Below, piece after piece: positions 1 through 5,941 of a stretch of DNA of 5,954 nucleotides (position 1 is the first letter of the stretch; every line of letters begins with the position of its first letter). This DNA is from Thermoplasmata archaeon. Lineage in GTDB: Archaea > Thermoplasmatota > Thermoplasmata > GCA-020350865. The stretch is from NCBI GenBank assembly GCA_020351895.1, contig CP070672.1:1007401-1013354 (forward strand), written 5' to 3'. Made by a program: the position numbers and the translations under genes. Below the pieces are notes generated by a model. It had not been told where the DNA came from and did no database searches. It saw nothing but the letters and a program-made list of their open reading frames with translations.

Positions 1-179
1 AAACCTGCTATGCATGCAGAAAAAGTGATCAAAAGCAATATAGTCGTCCCCAAGGCCTTCAGCAGTCCCTCATCCTCATCAAGGAGTTTTGCCGTAAAGA
101 ATAACGGCAGGGCAATGAAAATGAGAAGTAGGATGATCAGAAGGATTATTATCGCGATTTCCAGGCCCCAATATGCCAT
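1..179 (-). CDS. Membrane protein, N-terminal part only (runs off the left edge)
   Basis: An open frame starts at ATG 179-177 and stays open to the window edge, giving 59 codons with no stop. Residues 6-30 form a very hydrophobic segment rich in Ile and Leu (IAIIILLIILLLIF), followed by a short loop with the acidic cluster DEDE at 34-37, then a second hydrophobic segment from about residue 44 (TTILLLITFSACIAG) that continues past the edge. It should therefore sit in the cytoplasmic membrane with at least two helices. A GGGGT stretch at 190-186 lies 7 nt before the ATG and supports this start. A nearby ATG at 192-190 is out of frame. The gene points the same way as the two CBS genes and begins 60 nt after the stop of the nearer one, so read-through transcription is possible. 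I do not recognise the family. Confidence is fair that the gene is real and low for any function. Confidence 0.7.
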   Translation of the reverse strand, partial: MAYWGLEIAIIILLIILLLIFIALPLFFTAKLLDEDEGLLKALGTTILLLITFSACIAG

Positions 180-239
180 GTCGATACCCCATTATATTTT
201 GAGATTTTTCCATACCTAAATGCTTTTTTTAAAAGAATA
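180..239 (-). promoter_or_regulatory. Short spacer with weak terminator and promoter signals
   Basis: This 60-nt gap separates the stop of the CBS gene at 240 from the membrane-protein start at 179. Read on the minus strand it opens with the T-rich run TATTCTTTT (239-231), which could end some transcripts. It then holds TTTTAAAAAAA (about 234-224), which could act as a poor TATA element placed some 50 nt before the start. Neither signal is strong, so co-transcription of the two genes is as likely as separate expression. Confidence 0.25.
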
Positions 240-704
240 TTACACCTTTTCCAGTTTAACTTCTCCGATATTCCGGAGAATGTCTATTCTACTCACCATA
301 CCAAGCAGTTCACCCTTCACGACAATTGGAATCCTATTGATATTATTCTCAGTCATAAGCCTGGCAAGAATCTCTATCTTGGTTTCGGGTTTGGCCGATA
401 TGATCTCAGTTGTCATTATCTCCTCAACTGGTAGGGCACTGGCCTGAAGATAGATATGAGCCAAATGAGGTAATTTAGCCGCGTCTACGATCTCTTGTTC
501 TTTATCCTCAAAAGTTGAGAGGTATGATACGATGTCGTGTTCCGATATGATACCAACTATTCGGTTGATATCATCAACAACAGGTGCTCCGCTTGTGTTG
601 TTGTCTGCCAGTTTTTTTGAAACCTGATGAAGAGTATCCTTTGGATGAACTGTGACGACTTCTGTGCTCATTATGTTTTCTGCTTTATCTCCTATTTGCT
701 CCAT
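240..704 (-). CDS. Two-CBS-domain protein, probable adenosine-ligand sensor
   Basis: This 154-residue protein consists almost only of a CBS pair (Bateman module), which in this family binds AMP, ATP, SAM or related ligands in the cytoplasm. CBS 1 spans about residues 8-61 (SGAPVVDD then GIISEHDI) and CBS 2 about 93-146 (NRIPIVVKGELLGMVSRIDI). Each ends in the S-x-x-D pattern whose Asp commonly contacts ligand ribose (S54/D57 and S138/D141). A linker of about 30 residues contains KLPHL at 77-81. The start is ATG 704: AAAGGAG at 720-714 sits 9 nt upstream. An in-frame TTG at 713 touches that site directly and is unlikely to be used. There is no catalytic or DNA-binding domain, so it would have to work through a partner. 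The upstream neighbour at 859-1338 has the same plan and the same KLxHL linker motif, suggesting paralogy. The ligand is unknown. Confidence 0.92.
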   Translation of the reverse strand: MEQIGDKAENIMSTEVVTVHPKDTLHQVSKKLADNNTSGAPVVDDINRIVGIISEHDIVSYLSTFEDKEQEIVDAAKLPHLAHIYLQASALPVEEIMTTEIISAKPETKIEILARLMTENNINRIPIVVKGELLGMVSRIDILRNIGEVKLEKV

Positions 705-713
705 AATCAACAA

Positions 714-720
714 CTCCTTT
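714..720 (-). promoter_or_regulatory. Shine-Dalgarno site that fixes the CBS gene start
   Basis: AAAGGAG on the minus strand lies 9 nt upstream of ATG 704. It directly abuts the alternative TTG at 713, so it favours the ATG and a 154-residue product over the 157-residue version. Confidence 0.7.
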
Positions 721-741
721 GTATTATTTGCATTATTGATA

Positions 742-776
742 CGATATATTCCCCAGAAAGATATTTGTTAATATAA
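742..776 (-). promoter_or_regulatory. Candidate promoter of the CBS gene at 240-704
   Basis: Two TATA-like elements are visible on the minus strand: TTATATTAA near 776-768 and AATATATC near 749-742. The first would place transcription start near 747 with a leader of about 43 nt. The second would place it near 720, right at the Shine-Dalgarno site. I cannot choose between them. The U-run after the preceding gene supports a separate promoter somewhere here. Confidence 0.35.
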
Positions 777-810
777 CCTTTTGGTAGTCATGAAATGTGG
801 TTATCGAGTC

Positions 811-829
811 AAAAACTACAAAAAAAGAA
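811..829 (-). terminator. U-run terminator after the upstream CBS gene
   Basis: On the minus strand the sequence TTCTTTTTTTGTAGTTTTT follows the stop codon at 861-859 by about 30 nt. Runs of seven and five T without a clear GC stem match the archaeal intrinsic terminator style. The rest of the 705-858 gap shows no coding frame of note. Confidence 0.5.
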
Positions 830-858
830 TCCAAATATCTAAAACCGAAATTAGGTTA

Positions 859-1338
859 TCAGCCCACAAGGCTACTCATTCCTTTTATTATATCCCCTCG
901 GGTAACTATACCCACGAGCTTACCGTCATCCACCACAGGCACCCTGTTTATCTTTCCCGATGAAACAATATCCACAACTGATTTTATATCGTCTTCTGGG
1001 CCCACTGTTTTGACATCATGCTTCATTATCACAGAGGCCATGATTCCTCCAATATCTTGGAATATCTCCTCTGTTTTTTTGTTCGTGGGAGTTTCCTTGA
1101 AGGACAGCCCCACCATGGAGAGCGCAGGATCCAGATGAACCAACTTTAGCTCGCTGAAGTTCCTTTTTAAAGTTGTGAATATATCTGTCTCACTGACTAT
1201 TCCGATGACCTTACCCTCTTTATCCACAACCGGGGCTCCACTTATGTTGTTCTTTGCGAATTTCACTGCAATTTCTTTTAGTGTCTCCTCTGGCTTTAGG
1301 GTTATGACCTTCTTTGTCATGATCTCTTTTACTAGCAT
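859..1338 (-). CDS. Two-CBS-domain protein, paralog of the next gene
   Basis: This 159-residue protein is a Bateman module with nothing else attached. CBS 1 covers about residues 2-56 (EIMTKKVITLKPEETL, SGAPVVDKEGKVIGIVSETDI) and CBS 2 about 100-152 (ASVIMKHDVKTV, NRVPVVDDGKLVGIVTRGDI). The ligand-type S/T-x-x-D positions are S49/D52 and T146/D149. The linker of about 44 residues is longer than in its neighbour, contains KLVHL at 65-69 and ends in IGG before CBS 2. The start ATG at 1338 has GGGAGTG at 1353-1347, 8 nt upstream; another ATG at 1342 is out of frame. It has its own TATA box and is followed by a U-run, so it is probably a single-gene transcript. The family senses adenosine nucleotides or SAM and controls a partner enzyme, channel or transporter. 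Which ligand and partner apply here cannot be told from the sequence. Confidence 0.93.
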   Translation of the reverse strand: MLVKEIMTKKVITLKPEETLKEIAVKFAKNNISGAPVVDKEGKVIGIVSETDIFTTLKRNFSELKLVHLDPALSMVGLSFKETPTNKKTEEIFQDIGGIMASVIMKHDVKTVGPEDDIKSVVDIVSSGKINRVPVVDDGKLVGIVTRGDIIKGMSSLVG

Positions 1339-1346
1339 GCATTCTA

Positions 1347-1353
1347 CACTCCC
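1347..1353 (-). promoter_or_regulatory. Shine-Dalgarno site of the CBS gene at 859-1338
   Basis: GGGAGTG on the minus strand, close to the archaeal ideal GGAGGTG, lies 8 nt before ATG 1338. It supports that start over the out-of-frame ATG at 1342. Confidence 0.65.
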
Positions 1354-1376
1354 AGTTTACCGAATATCTAGATGGT

Positions 1377-1392
1377 TATAAATATTTTTGTT
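1377..1392 (-). promoter_or_regulatory. TATA box with BRE for the CBS gene at 859-1338
   Basis: Read on the minus strand, AACAAAAATATTTATA has an A-rich BRE-like stretch followed by a TTTATA box at 1382-1377. Transcription would start about 26 nt downstream, near 1354, leaving a short leader of roughly 16 nt that just contains the Shine-Dalgarno site. Confidence 0.6.
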
Positions 1393-1419
1393 TAGCCTTA
1401 ATTACCACAAAGTCCATCC

Positions 1420-1446
1420 ATATCTCAATGTCTAAGACATAGATAT
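1420..1446. repeat. Inverted repeat between the beta-helix and CBS genes
   Basis: ATATCT-CA-ATGTCT, a central A, then AGACAT-AGATAT: both arm halves match exactly apart from a 2-nt CA bulge on the left arm. The core at 1428-1440 is a perfect 6+1+6 palindrome. It lies upstream of the CBS gene's TATA box and just past the U-run that ends the beta-helix gene. It could be a regulator-binding site or an RNA hairpin at the transcript end. Confidence 0.55.
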
Positions 1447-1448
1447 TT

Positions 1449-1456
1449 AAAAAAAA
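1449..1456 (-). terminator. U8 terminator right after the beta-helix gene
   Basis: Eight consecutive T residues on the minus strand begin immediately after the TGA stop at 1459-1457. Archaeal RNA polymerase often stops at such runs without a stem. The inverted repeat at 1420-1446 follows rather than precedes the run, so it does not form a bacterial-style stem-then-U terminator. Confidence 0.55.
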
Positions 1457-4400
1457 TCAGAGCGGCACTTTCCATACTTCTGTAACGTTTGAATGTATCC
1501 AGTACCCTTTACCGAGTTGGAAATAATCTGTTGGGCCGAGCTCCTTCCATTCCTGGGTTGTGGCATTGTAGAACCAGATGGAATCCACATCAGAACCGAA
1601 AGCCAGGTTATTTAGTGCAACGTCCCTTAATTTGTTGCTCAATGATGGGTAACCGACAAGATTCCAACCTGGATAGAGCTCAACGTGTTTATTTTCTTTT
1701 GGCCTGACTCCCCTATAGAGGAAAATCGTTTCCCCAGGTTGGGTTATATAGACCCAAATGCCCATCTTTTCGGTTATGTAATCCACCTCGCTTACCTGGG
1801 GTTTGCTTGATTTGTTGTGCTTCCAGTGATCATTCGTGTCTGTGATGTCATACCACTGAACTGCATTATACCATCCATCTATTGTGCGGAGGACGAGGTG
1901 TACCTCCGGATCCTTTTGATCATATGGAATGGATATCAGATTCCAGCCCTGCTGTAATACGATATAGTTCTCAAGGGCGGTTGATGGTTCCATCAGCGGA
2001 TATTTGTCATTGGAGCCACTGTCAATTGGATACCAAGATTCTCCAATGCCATCGCTTCCTGGCATGTTCTGGAGTGGACCGCTTTTTACGTCCACACCAT
2101 CGTAATCACTCCAATAGTTACCCCCTATTGGATATGTGTAATTCCACAAGTTCAAATTCTGAGTATCATATGCCTGGTTTTCATTGTCTATGAAGTTGTT
2201 GTTGTAAACTAAATTGCCTGAGGAAGCTAAGATACGGAGACCCACCAAATCATTCGAATAAATATTGTTGGATTTTATGATGTTGTCCGAAGAAGAGCTG
2301 AGAAAGATGCCGAACCCGGTGTTTGCATAAACATTATTGTATCTGATATTGTTGGTGAGGGACGATATAAGGTAGATTCCAAACCAATCGTTGGCGTTAA
2401 TATCATTGGCTGATATGTTGTTCATTGAGGATGAGTCCATATTGACTCCATACTTATTACTCGAAATAGAATTGTTTATTATTTCATTGAAAGTCGCAGA
2501 GTAAAAAGAGACACCATTTACGGTGTTGGTTGATATGTGGTTGTCTCTCACTAAATTGGTATCAGATAAGAAGTCAAGGACCACGCCGTTGTTGTTGTTC
2601 GAGATATCATTGCGAGAAATGTTATTATCTGTCGATTGATAAAGATGGATGCCATCGCGATTGTTCGTTATTATATTTCCTGTGATTGTATTTTCGGATG
2701 AAAAGTCCATATGGATACCATTCTCTATATTCGATGTTACGGTATTACCGATGATATTATTGCTAGAAGCATGGTCAAGATAAATGCCGTGTATGTTAGT
2801 CGATGAAAATATATTAATTGTTATGTTGTTGTACGATGAGGAAGTAACAGATATACCGTCTACGTCATTACCCGATATTATGTTGTTGTTTGATGACGAG
2901 TGAAGCTGTATAGCATTCTCGGCATTGGAAGTTGCACCATTGGTCATGATGTCATTATTCGAGGAAAGGGAAAGAAATAGGCCACTGGCATAGTTCGATA
3001 AGAAGTCGTTGCCATTTATATCGCTGTTTGAGGAAGAGCAAAGATACATGCCGTAATTATTGTTAGATGATATGGAATTTCCCGTGAGTATAGTGTTTAC
3101 GGAAAACGCAATCTCGATTCCAACATCGGTATTACTGATTTGCAAATTTCTCACATTAGCGTCGGTGCAATTTGCCAGGATAAGCTCACCAACTGGTATT
3201 CCATCCACTGTAAGACCGATTGAGTCTTTATAATAGTATAATGTCTTTCCATTCACCTCGTTATCAGTTAGTATATCATGAGAATTGTAGTGGATTTTTT
3301 GATTGCCTCCTAAAAAAAGACCATCATTTACGAAAATGTTGCCCCGAATATCATGGTACAGGGATGATGAAATATATACTCCGAACCCATTATTATTTGC
3401 CACATTGTTGGCTATTAGATCGTTGTTTTGGGAGGATGTTATGTAAATACCATCATCTGTGTTGTAAAACACATCATTGGCTGTTATGGTGTTATCAGAA
3501 GATAATGAGAGATGAATACCATCCTCATCATTCAATGAGGCATTGTTACCTATAATGAAGTTGTTGGAGGATAAAGAGAGAAAGATACCATGGGATCCCT
3601 TATTCGATGTTACAGTGTTTCCTACAAGATTGTTACTAGATGATGTGAAGTTTAAAAAAATGCCGAACCTGTTGTTTGATAACACATCATTCCATGTGAT
3701 ATTGACGTTGGATGATAGGTAAAGATATACTCCGATGCTATTGTTCGATATTAGGTTATATGTTAAATCGCTGTTAGAGGAAGATGAAAAATGGACGCCA
3801 TCATCAGTATTGAATGTTACATTGTTGTAGGTTATATTGCTGCCTGGAGATGATAAGAGGTGAACGCCCTTCCCGTTATTAAATGACACATTATTTCCCA
3901 TAAATTTGGTGTTTGATGAGGAGGTTGTATATATGCCGTCCTCAATATTCGATAATATATTGTTACCTGAAATCATGTTGTCTGAGGATGTCCAAATACA
4001 TACACCGTTTTGTTCATTCAATGATATGTTATTGCTTGATATTACATTGTGGTCCGAAGATTGCTTAAGATATAACCCATCCTCGGTGTTCAATAATACA
4101 TCATTACCTATTATATTGTTATCTGAAGATGAGTAAAAATACATACCCTTCCCGTAGTTCGATGATACATAATTATCTGTGAAGTTGATTTGTTGGGAGA
4201 ACGCCACTTCTATCCCGCAATCGGTGTTTGCTATCTGCAAGTTTTTCACATCACCATAGATGCAACTGGCTATAATGAGCTGCCCAGTCGGTGTCCCATC
4301 TATGTCTAAAGTTACGACATTCTTGTAATAGTAAAGTGGTTTGCCGTTCACCATATTATCCGTGAGAATATCATGAGAATTGAAGTGTAACGGTGAATCA

Positions 4401-5044
4401 CCTTCCATAAAAACACCATCATTTATGAAATTATTACCGGCGATTACATTATTTGGAGAGGCGTAAAGATATATACCACTCTTATCATTGGATGATAAAT
4501 CGTTGCCCATAATGATGTTGTTTGACGACGATAATAGATAGATTCCCTCTTCAGTGTTCGAAGAGATCATATTGCTGGATATCATGTTGTCTGTGGAAGA
4601 GGTAAGGAAGATACCAACTCCATTAATCGATGATATGTTGTTTCCGCTGATGTTGATGTTTGATGATGATCCGATATTGATTCCATAATCACCATTACTA
4701 ATTGTGAAACCCGTAACATTCACGCCGTCAACGGTTATGGATACCACATTGCCAGTGCCATCTCCCTTAATTATGGTGTTGTCCAAATCCTCACTAGTCA
4801 AATTCACAGCTTTATTCACCACAACATTCTCAAAATATGTTCCGCTGTAAACGAATACCGTGTCTCCGTCGGTCGCGTTATCTATGGCTGCCTGTATCGT
4901 CTTCTTGTGTGTGAGGTTTTCGGATGCGTAATCATTATCCACATAAATGGTTATGCCCTCCGCCCTCAAAGCAACCTCAACCACCACTAAACAAGTGAAC
5001 AATACCCCCAAGCTCAGCCCTACTGCTGTTACCTTTTTGTTCAT
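1457..5044 (-). CDS. Secreted NosD-type parallel beta-helix protein with duplicated GWNLIS C-terminal domain
   Basis: This 1195-residue protein should act outside the cell. Residues 1-28 form a signal peptide (NKK, then a hydrophobic core). Residues 31-115 are the usual cap of pectate-lyase-like repeat proteins (TIQAAIDNATDGDTVFVYSG). From about 118 to 950 run some 30 PbH1-type coils, each with G-I/V-x-L and N-I-x-x-N turns, spaced mostly 22-24 residues. Two embedded 96-residue modules (204-299 and 569-664) share NSHDILTDN and NGK-x-LYYYK. Residues 949-1018 are the typical archaeal NosD end (GGNYWSDYDGVD, PGSDGIGESWYPID). Residues 1030-1195 hold two related GWNLIS/GWNLVGYPS domains. No C-terminal membrane helix or sorting signal is seen. 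NosD itself helps load copper into nitrous oxide reductase, but no nos genes are nearby, so the name here describes fold only. The role may be surface binding or polysaccharide contact. There is no Shine-Dalgarno site; a TATA box close upstream suggests a leaderless mRNA. Confidence 0.93.
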   Translation of the reverse strand: MNKKVTAVGLSLGVLFTCLVVVEVALRAEGITIYVDNDYASENLTHKKTIQAAIDNATDGDTVFVYSGTYFENVVVNKAVNLTSEDLDNTIIKGDGTGNVVSITVDGVNVTGFTISNGDYGINIGSSSNINISGNNISSINGVGIFLTSSTDNMISSNMISSNTEEGIYLLSSSNNIIMGNDLSSNDKSGIYLYASPNNVIAGNNFINDGVFMEGDSPLHFNSHDILTDNMVNGKPLYYYKNVVTLDIDGTPTGQLIIASCIYGDVKNLQIANTDCGIEVAFSQQINFTDNYVSSNYGKGMYFYSSSDNNIIGNDVLLNTEDGLYLKQSSDHNVISSNNISLNEQNGVCIWTSSDNMISGNNILSNIEDGIYTTSSSNTKFMGNNVSFNNGKGVHLLSSPGSNITYNNVTFNTDDGVHFSSSSNSDLTYNLISNNSIGVYLYLSSNVNITWNDVLSNNRFGIFLNFTSSSNNLVGNTVTSNKGSHGIFLSLSSNNFIIGNNASLNDEDGIHLSLSSDNTITANDVFYNTDDGIYITSSQNNDLIANNVANNNGFGVYISSSLYHDIRGNIFVNDGLFLGGNQKIHYNSHDILTDNEVNGKTLYYYKDSIGLTVDGIPVGELILANCTDANVRNLQISNTDVGIEIAFSVNTILTGNSISSNNNYGMYLCSSSNSDINGNDFLSNYASGLFLSLSSNNDIMTNGATSNAENAIQLHSSSNNNIISGNDVDGISVTSSSYNNITINIFSSTNIHGIYLDHASSNNIIGNTVTSNIENGIHMDFSSENTITGNIITNNRDGIHLYQSTDNNISRNDISNNNNGVVLDFLSDTNLVRDNHISTNTVNGVSFYSATFNEIINNSISSNKYGVNMDSSSMNNISANDINANDWFGIYLISSLTNNIRYNNVYANTGFGIFLSSSSDNIIKSNNIYSNDLVGLRILASSGNLVYNNNFIDNENQAYDTQNLNLWNYTYPIGGNYWSDYDGVDVKSGPLQNMPGSDGIGESWYPIDSGSNDKYPLMEPSTALENYIVLQQGWNLISIPYDQKDPEVHLVLRTIDGWYNAVQWYDITDTNDHWKHNKSSKPQVSEVDYITEKMGIWVYITQPGETIFLYRGVRPKENKHVELYPGWNLVGYPSLSNKLRDVALNNLAFGSDVDSIWFYNATTQEWKELGPTDYFQLGKGYWIHSNVTEVWKVPL
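3053..3340 (-). repeat. Second copy of the 96-residue embedded module
   Basis: It encodes residues 569-664 of the beta-helix protein. Aligned without gaps to residues 204-299, a little over half the positions are identical by eye, including NSHDILTDN, LYYYK, NLQI and GIE. Its cysteine C626 matches C261 of the first copy. Confidence 0.8.
4148..4435 (-). repeat. First copy of the 96-residue embedded module
   Basis: It encodes residues 204-299 of the beta-helix protein and breaks the regular 23-residue coil rhythm with an 87-residue step between marker glycines G190 and G277. The second copy has the same 87-residue step (G555 to G642). The module is common in archaeal NosD-like proteins, where a strand pair with NGK-x-YYY packs against the helix; that last point is from memory of the family. 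Confidence 0.8.
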
Positions 5045-5070
5045 TATGAGTGGATAATGTTTTAACGAGA

Positions 5071-5084
5071 TATATACCTTCCGA
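5071..5084 (-). promoter_or_regulatory. Promoter of the beta-helix gene, probably leaderless
   Basis: On the minus strand TCGGAAGGTATATA has a purine-rich BRE-like part followed by GTATATA at 5077-5071. Transcription about 26 nt downstream would begin near 5047, only 3 nt before ATG 5044. No Shine-Dalgarno site is present between the TATA box and the start, which fits a leaderless or nearly leaderless message. Confidence 0.6.
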
Positions 5085-5089
5085 TATGG

Positions 5090-5111
5090 TATAGTATTTA
5101 TATAGTATAAA
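5090..5111. repeat. 11-bp direct repeat upstream of the beta-helix promoter
   Basis: TATAGTATTTA at 5090-5100 is followed without gap by TATAGTATAAA at 5101-5111, with 9 of 11 positions equal. The spacing is about one helical turn, 13 bp upstream of the TATA box in minus orientation. It may bind a regulator, or may just be part of the AT-rich spacer. The rest of the divergent spacer (5112-5250) shows no gene that I can support. Confidence 0.4.
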
Positions 5112-5251
5112 GTTTAAAAGAATTGATTATTTGAAGTTTCTGTGGGATTTTAAGGGTATTCTCCGGGTTTTTATCTCTTCTTTTTATTATACCCAGTATC
5201 CCCTCACAGTTTTGAAATGCCCATTAAGATTCATCGTCAAAACAATCCACG

Positions 5252-5279
5252 AAAAATATTTGTTCTGATATGTATATAT
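5252..5279 (+). promoter_or_regulatory. Candidate promoter of the cysteine-rich protein gene
   Basis: AAAAATATTTG at 5252-5261 (5256-5261 being the TATA-like part) would start transcription near 5283, with a leader of about 22 nt carrying the Shine-Dalgarno site. A second AT element, TATATAT near 5273-5279, is too close to the ATG at 5305 if a leader with that site is needed. Confidence 0.4.
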
Positions 5280-5291
5280 GTGGTCATTGAA

Positions 5292-5299
5292 GGGGGGAG
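5292..5299 (+). promoter_or_regulatory. Shine-Dalgarno site that fixes the start at 5305
   Basis: GGGGGGAG ends 5 nt before ATG 5305. The in-frame upstream ATG at 5278 lies before this site, inside a TATA-like stretch, and has no ribosome site of its own. The product is therefore 202 residues and not 211. Confidence 0.75.
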
Positions 5300-5304
5300 T
5301 TGGA

Positions 5305-5913
5305 ATGTCCAGGGAAAGCAAATCTCAATTGGGTGAGGAATTTGTTTGTAAGTACAGTTTGCAGCAAGATGCAAACAAGATCACAATGGTAGCAAACTGC
5401 AAGGATTGTAACAAGAGGGAAGAGCCGAGCCTGAACAATCAAATCTGTCTCACCGGCATATTAAACGGCCTTTTAGAGGAATACAATGTTGATTCAGTTA
5501 TTCTATCCCATTACATGGAATCAAAATACACTGATGAGCCCATTGAAATACTAAGAATGATGGTTGAGATCGTCCATGACATGGAGCAGATGGGTATTAG
5601 GGAGCCATATGAGGAGTATTTTGCCAGCGACTCAAACCTGAACTCTTCATCAAAAAATCAACAGAAAGCCTCCTGTGAAAAATGCGAATTAAGACCCGAG
5701 AGGATTTTCACTGGATTGAAAATGAATTTTCTTGGTGACATATCCCAATTCTATGACGAGTTCCACAGTATATCCAAACAGGTTAAGGCCAATAAGAAAA
5801 TGGAATGTAAAAACTGTGTAGAGGCTACAAAAAGCGATCTGATATACCTTTTCAAAAAACTCGAGAACTTCAGGGCATATGTGATTTACAAAGGATTCCA
5901 GATTGTAATATGA
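5305..5913 (+). CDS. Eight-cysteine cytoplasmic protein, possibly secretion-ATPase associated
   Basis: This 202-residue soluble protein has no signal peptide or membrane helix. Its eight cysteines fall in two sets of four: C15, C32-x2-C35 and C48 near the N-terminus, and C124-x2-C127 and C168-x2-C171 near the C-terminus. Each set could hold one zinc ion (or an Fe-S cluster). Around them are helical stretches (ILNGLLEEYNVDSVILSHYM at 52-71; LRMMVEIVHDMEQMG at 83-97), a Ser/Asn/Gln-rich spacer at 108-121, and a final basic and aromatic helix ending FQIVI. The pattern recalls the cysteine-bearing region ahead of the motor domain in some euryarchaeal type II/IV secretion ATPases, here as a separate protein; this is recollection, not a search. 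The next gene begins 28 nt later with a ribosome site in the gap, so the two are likely one operon. The gene is divergent from the beta-helix gene. It is surely coding, but its function is uncertain. Confidence 0.88.
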   Translation: MSRESKSQLGEEFVCKYSLQQDANKITMVANCKDCNKREEPSLNNQICLTGILNGLLEEYNVDSVILSHYMESKYTDEPIEILRMMVEIVHDMEQMGIREPYEEYFASDSNLNSSSKNQQKASCEKCELRPERIFTGLKMNFLGDISQFYDEFHSISKQVKANKKMECKNCVEATKSDLIYLFKKLENFRAYVIYKGFQIVI

Positions 5914-5925
5914 TTGCTATAAATA

Positions 5926-5932
5926 GGGGGAG
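5926..5932 (+). promoter_or_regulatory. Shine-Dalgarno site of the gene at the right edge
   Basis: GGGGGAG lies 9 nt before ATG 5942. It touches the in-frame ATG at 5933, making that earlier start less likely. Confidence 0.55.
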
Positions 5933-5941
5933 ATGAGGAAA

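Larger units (their letters stand above)
2195..4693 (-). repeat. Intragenic array of about 30 degenerate 69-bp repeats
   Basis: The coil-forming part of the beta-helix gene is a long run of units near 69 bp (23 codons). Marker glycines fall at residues 144, 167, 190, then 300, 323, 347, 370, 393, 416, 438, 461, 486, 509, 532, 555, then 642, 665, 688, and onward to 935. Units keep the pattern but have diverged in bases, so this is an old protein repeat and not a recent tandem array or CRISPR. Confidence 0.85.

Noticed and set aside
10..219. Plus-strand open frame of 69 codons at the left edge
   Set aside because: It is basic and serine-rich with no ribosome site. The opposite strand encodes a clear two-helix membrane segment with a sensible start at 179.
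773..804. ATAACC / GGTTAT inverted pair with a 20-nt loop
   Set aside because: Six-base arms across a long loop are expected by chance in this AT-rich spacer, and the position does not match a terminator.
797..1138. Plus-strand open frames opposite the CBS gene
   Set aside because: They are antisense to a well-supported two-CBS-domain gene with a good start, promoter and motifs; their own sequences show no family pattern.
3220..3555. Plus-strand open frame of 111 codons rich in Cys and His
   Set aside because: It lies wholly inside the repeat part of the beta-helix gene on the other strand. Its Cys/His richness is a by-product of the repeated Asn/Ser codons read in antisense, and it has no ribosome site or matching domain.
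2195..4693. Regular repeats considered as a CRISPR or satellite array
   Set aside because: The units are near 69 bp, diverged, in frame throughout and explained by beta-helix coils; there are no identical repeats with unique spacers.
1457..5044. Assignment of the gene as nosD of nitrous oxide reductase maturation
   Set aside because: Only the fold and repeat type match. There is no nosZ, nosF, nosY or nosL nearby, and the two embedded modules and C-terminal domain pair are not part of the denitrification protein.
5217..5333. Small plus-strand frame of 38 codons beginning MPIKIHRQNP
   Set aside because: It has no ribosome site, overlaps the promoter and first codons of the cysteine-rich gene in another frame, and shows no recognisable features.
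5918..5925. TATAAATA box in the gap before the last gene
   Set aside because: Transcription from it would begin about 25 nt downstream, inside the gene after ATG 5942, while a good GGGGGAG ribosome site in the gap points to co-transcription with the preceding gene.
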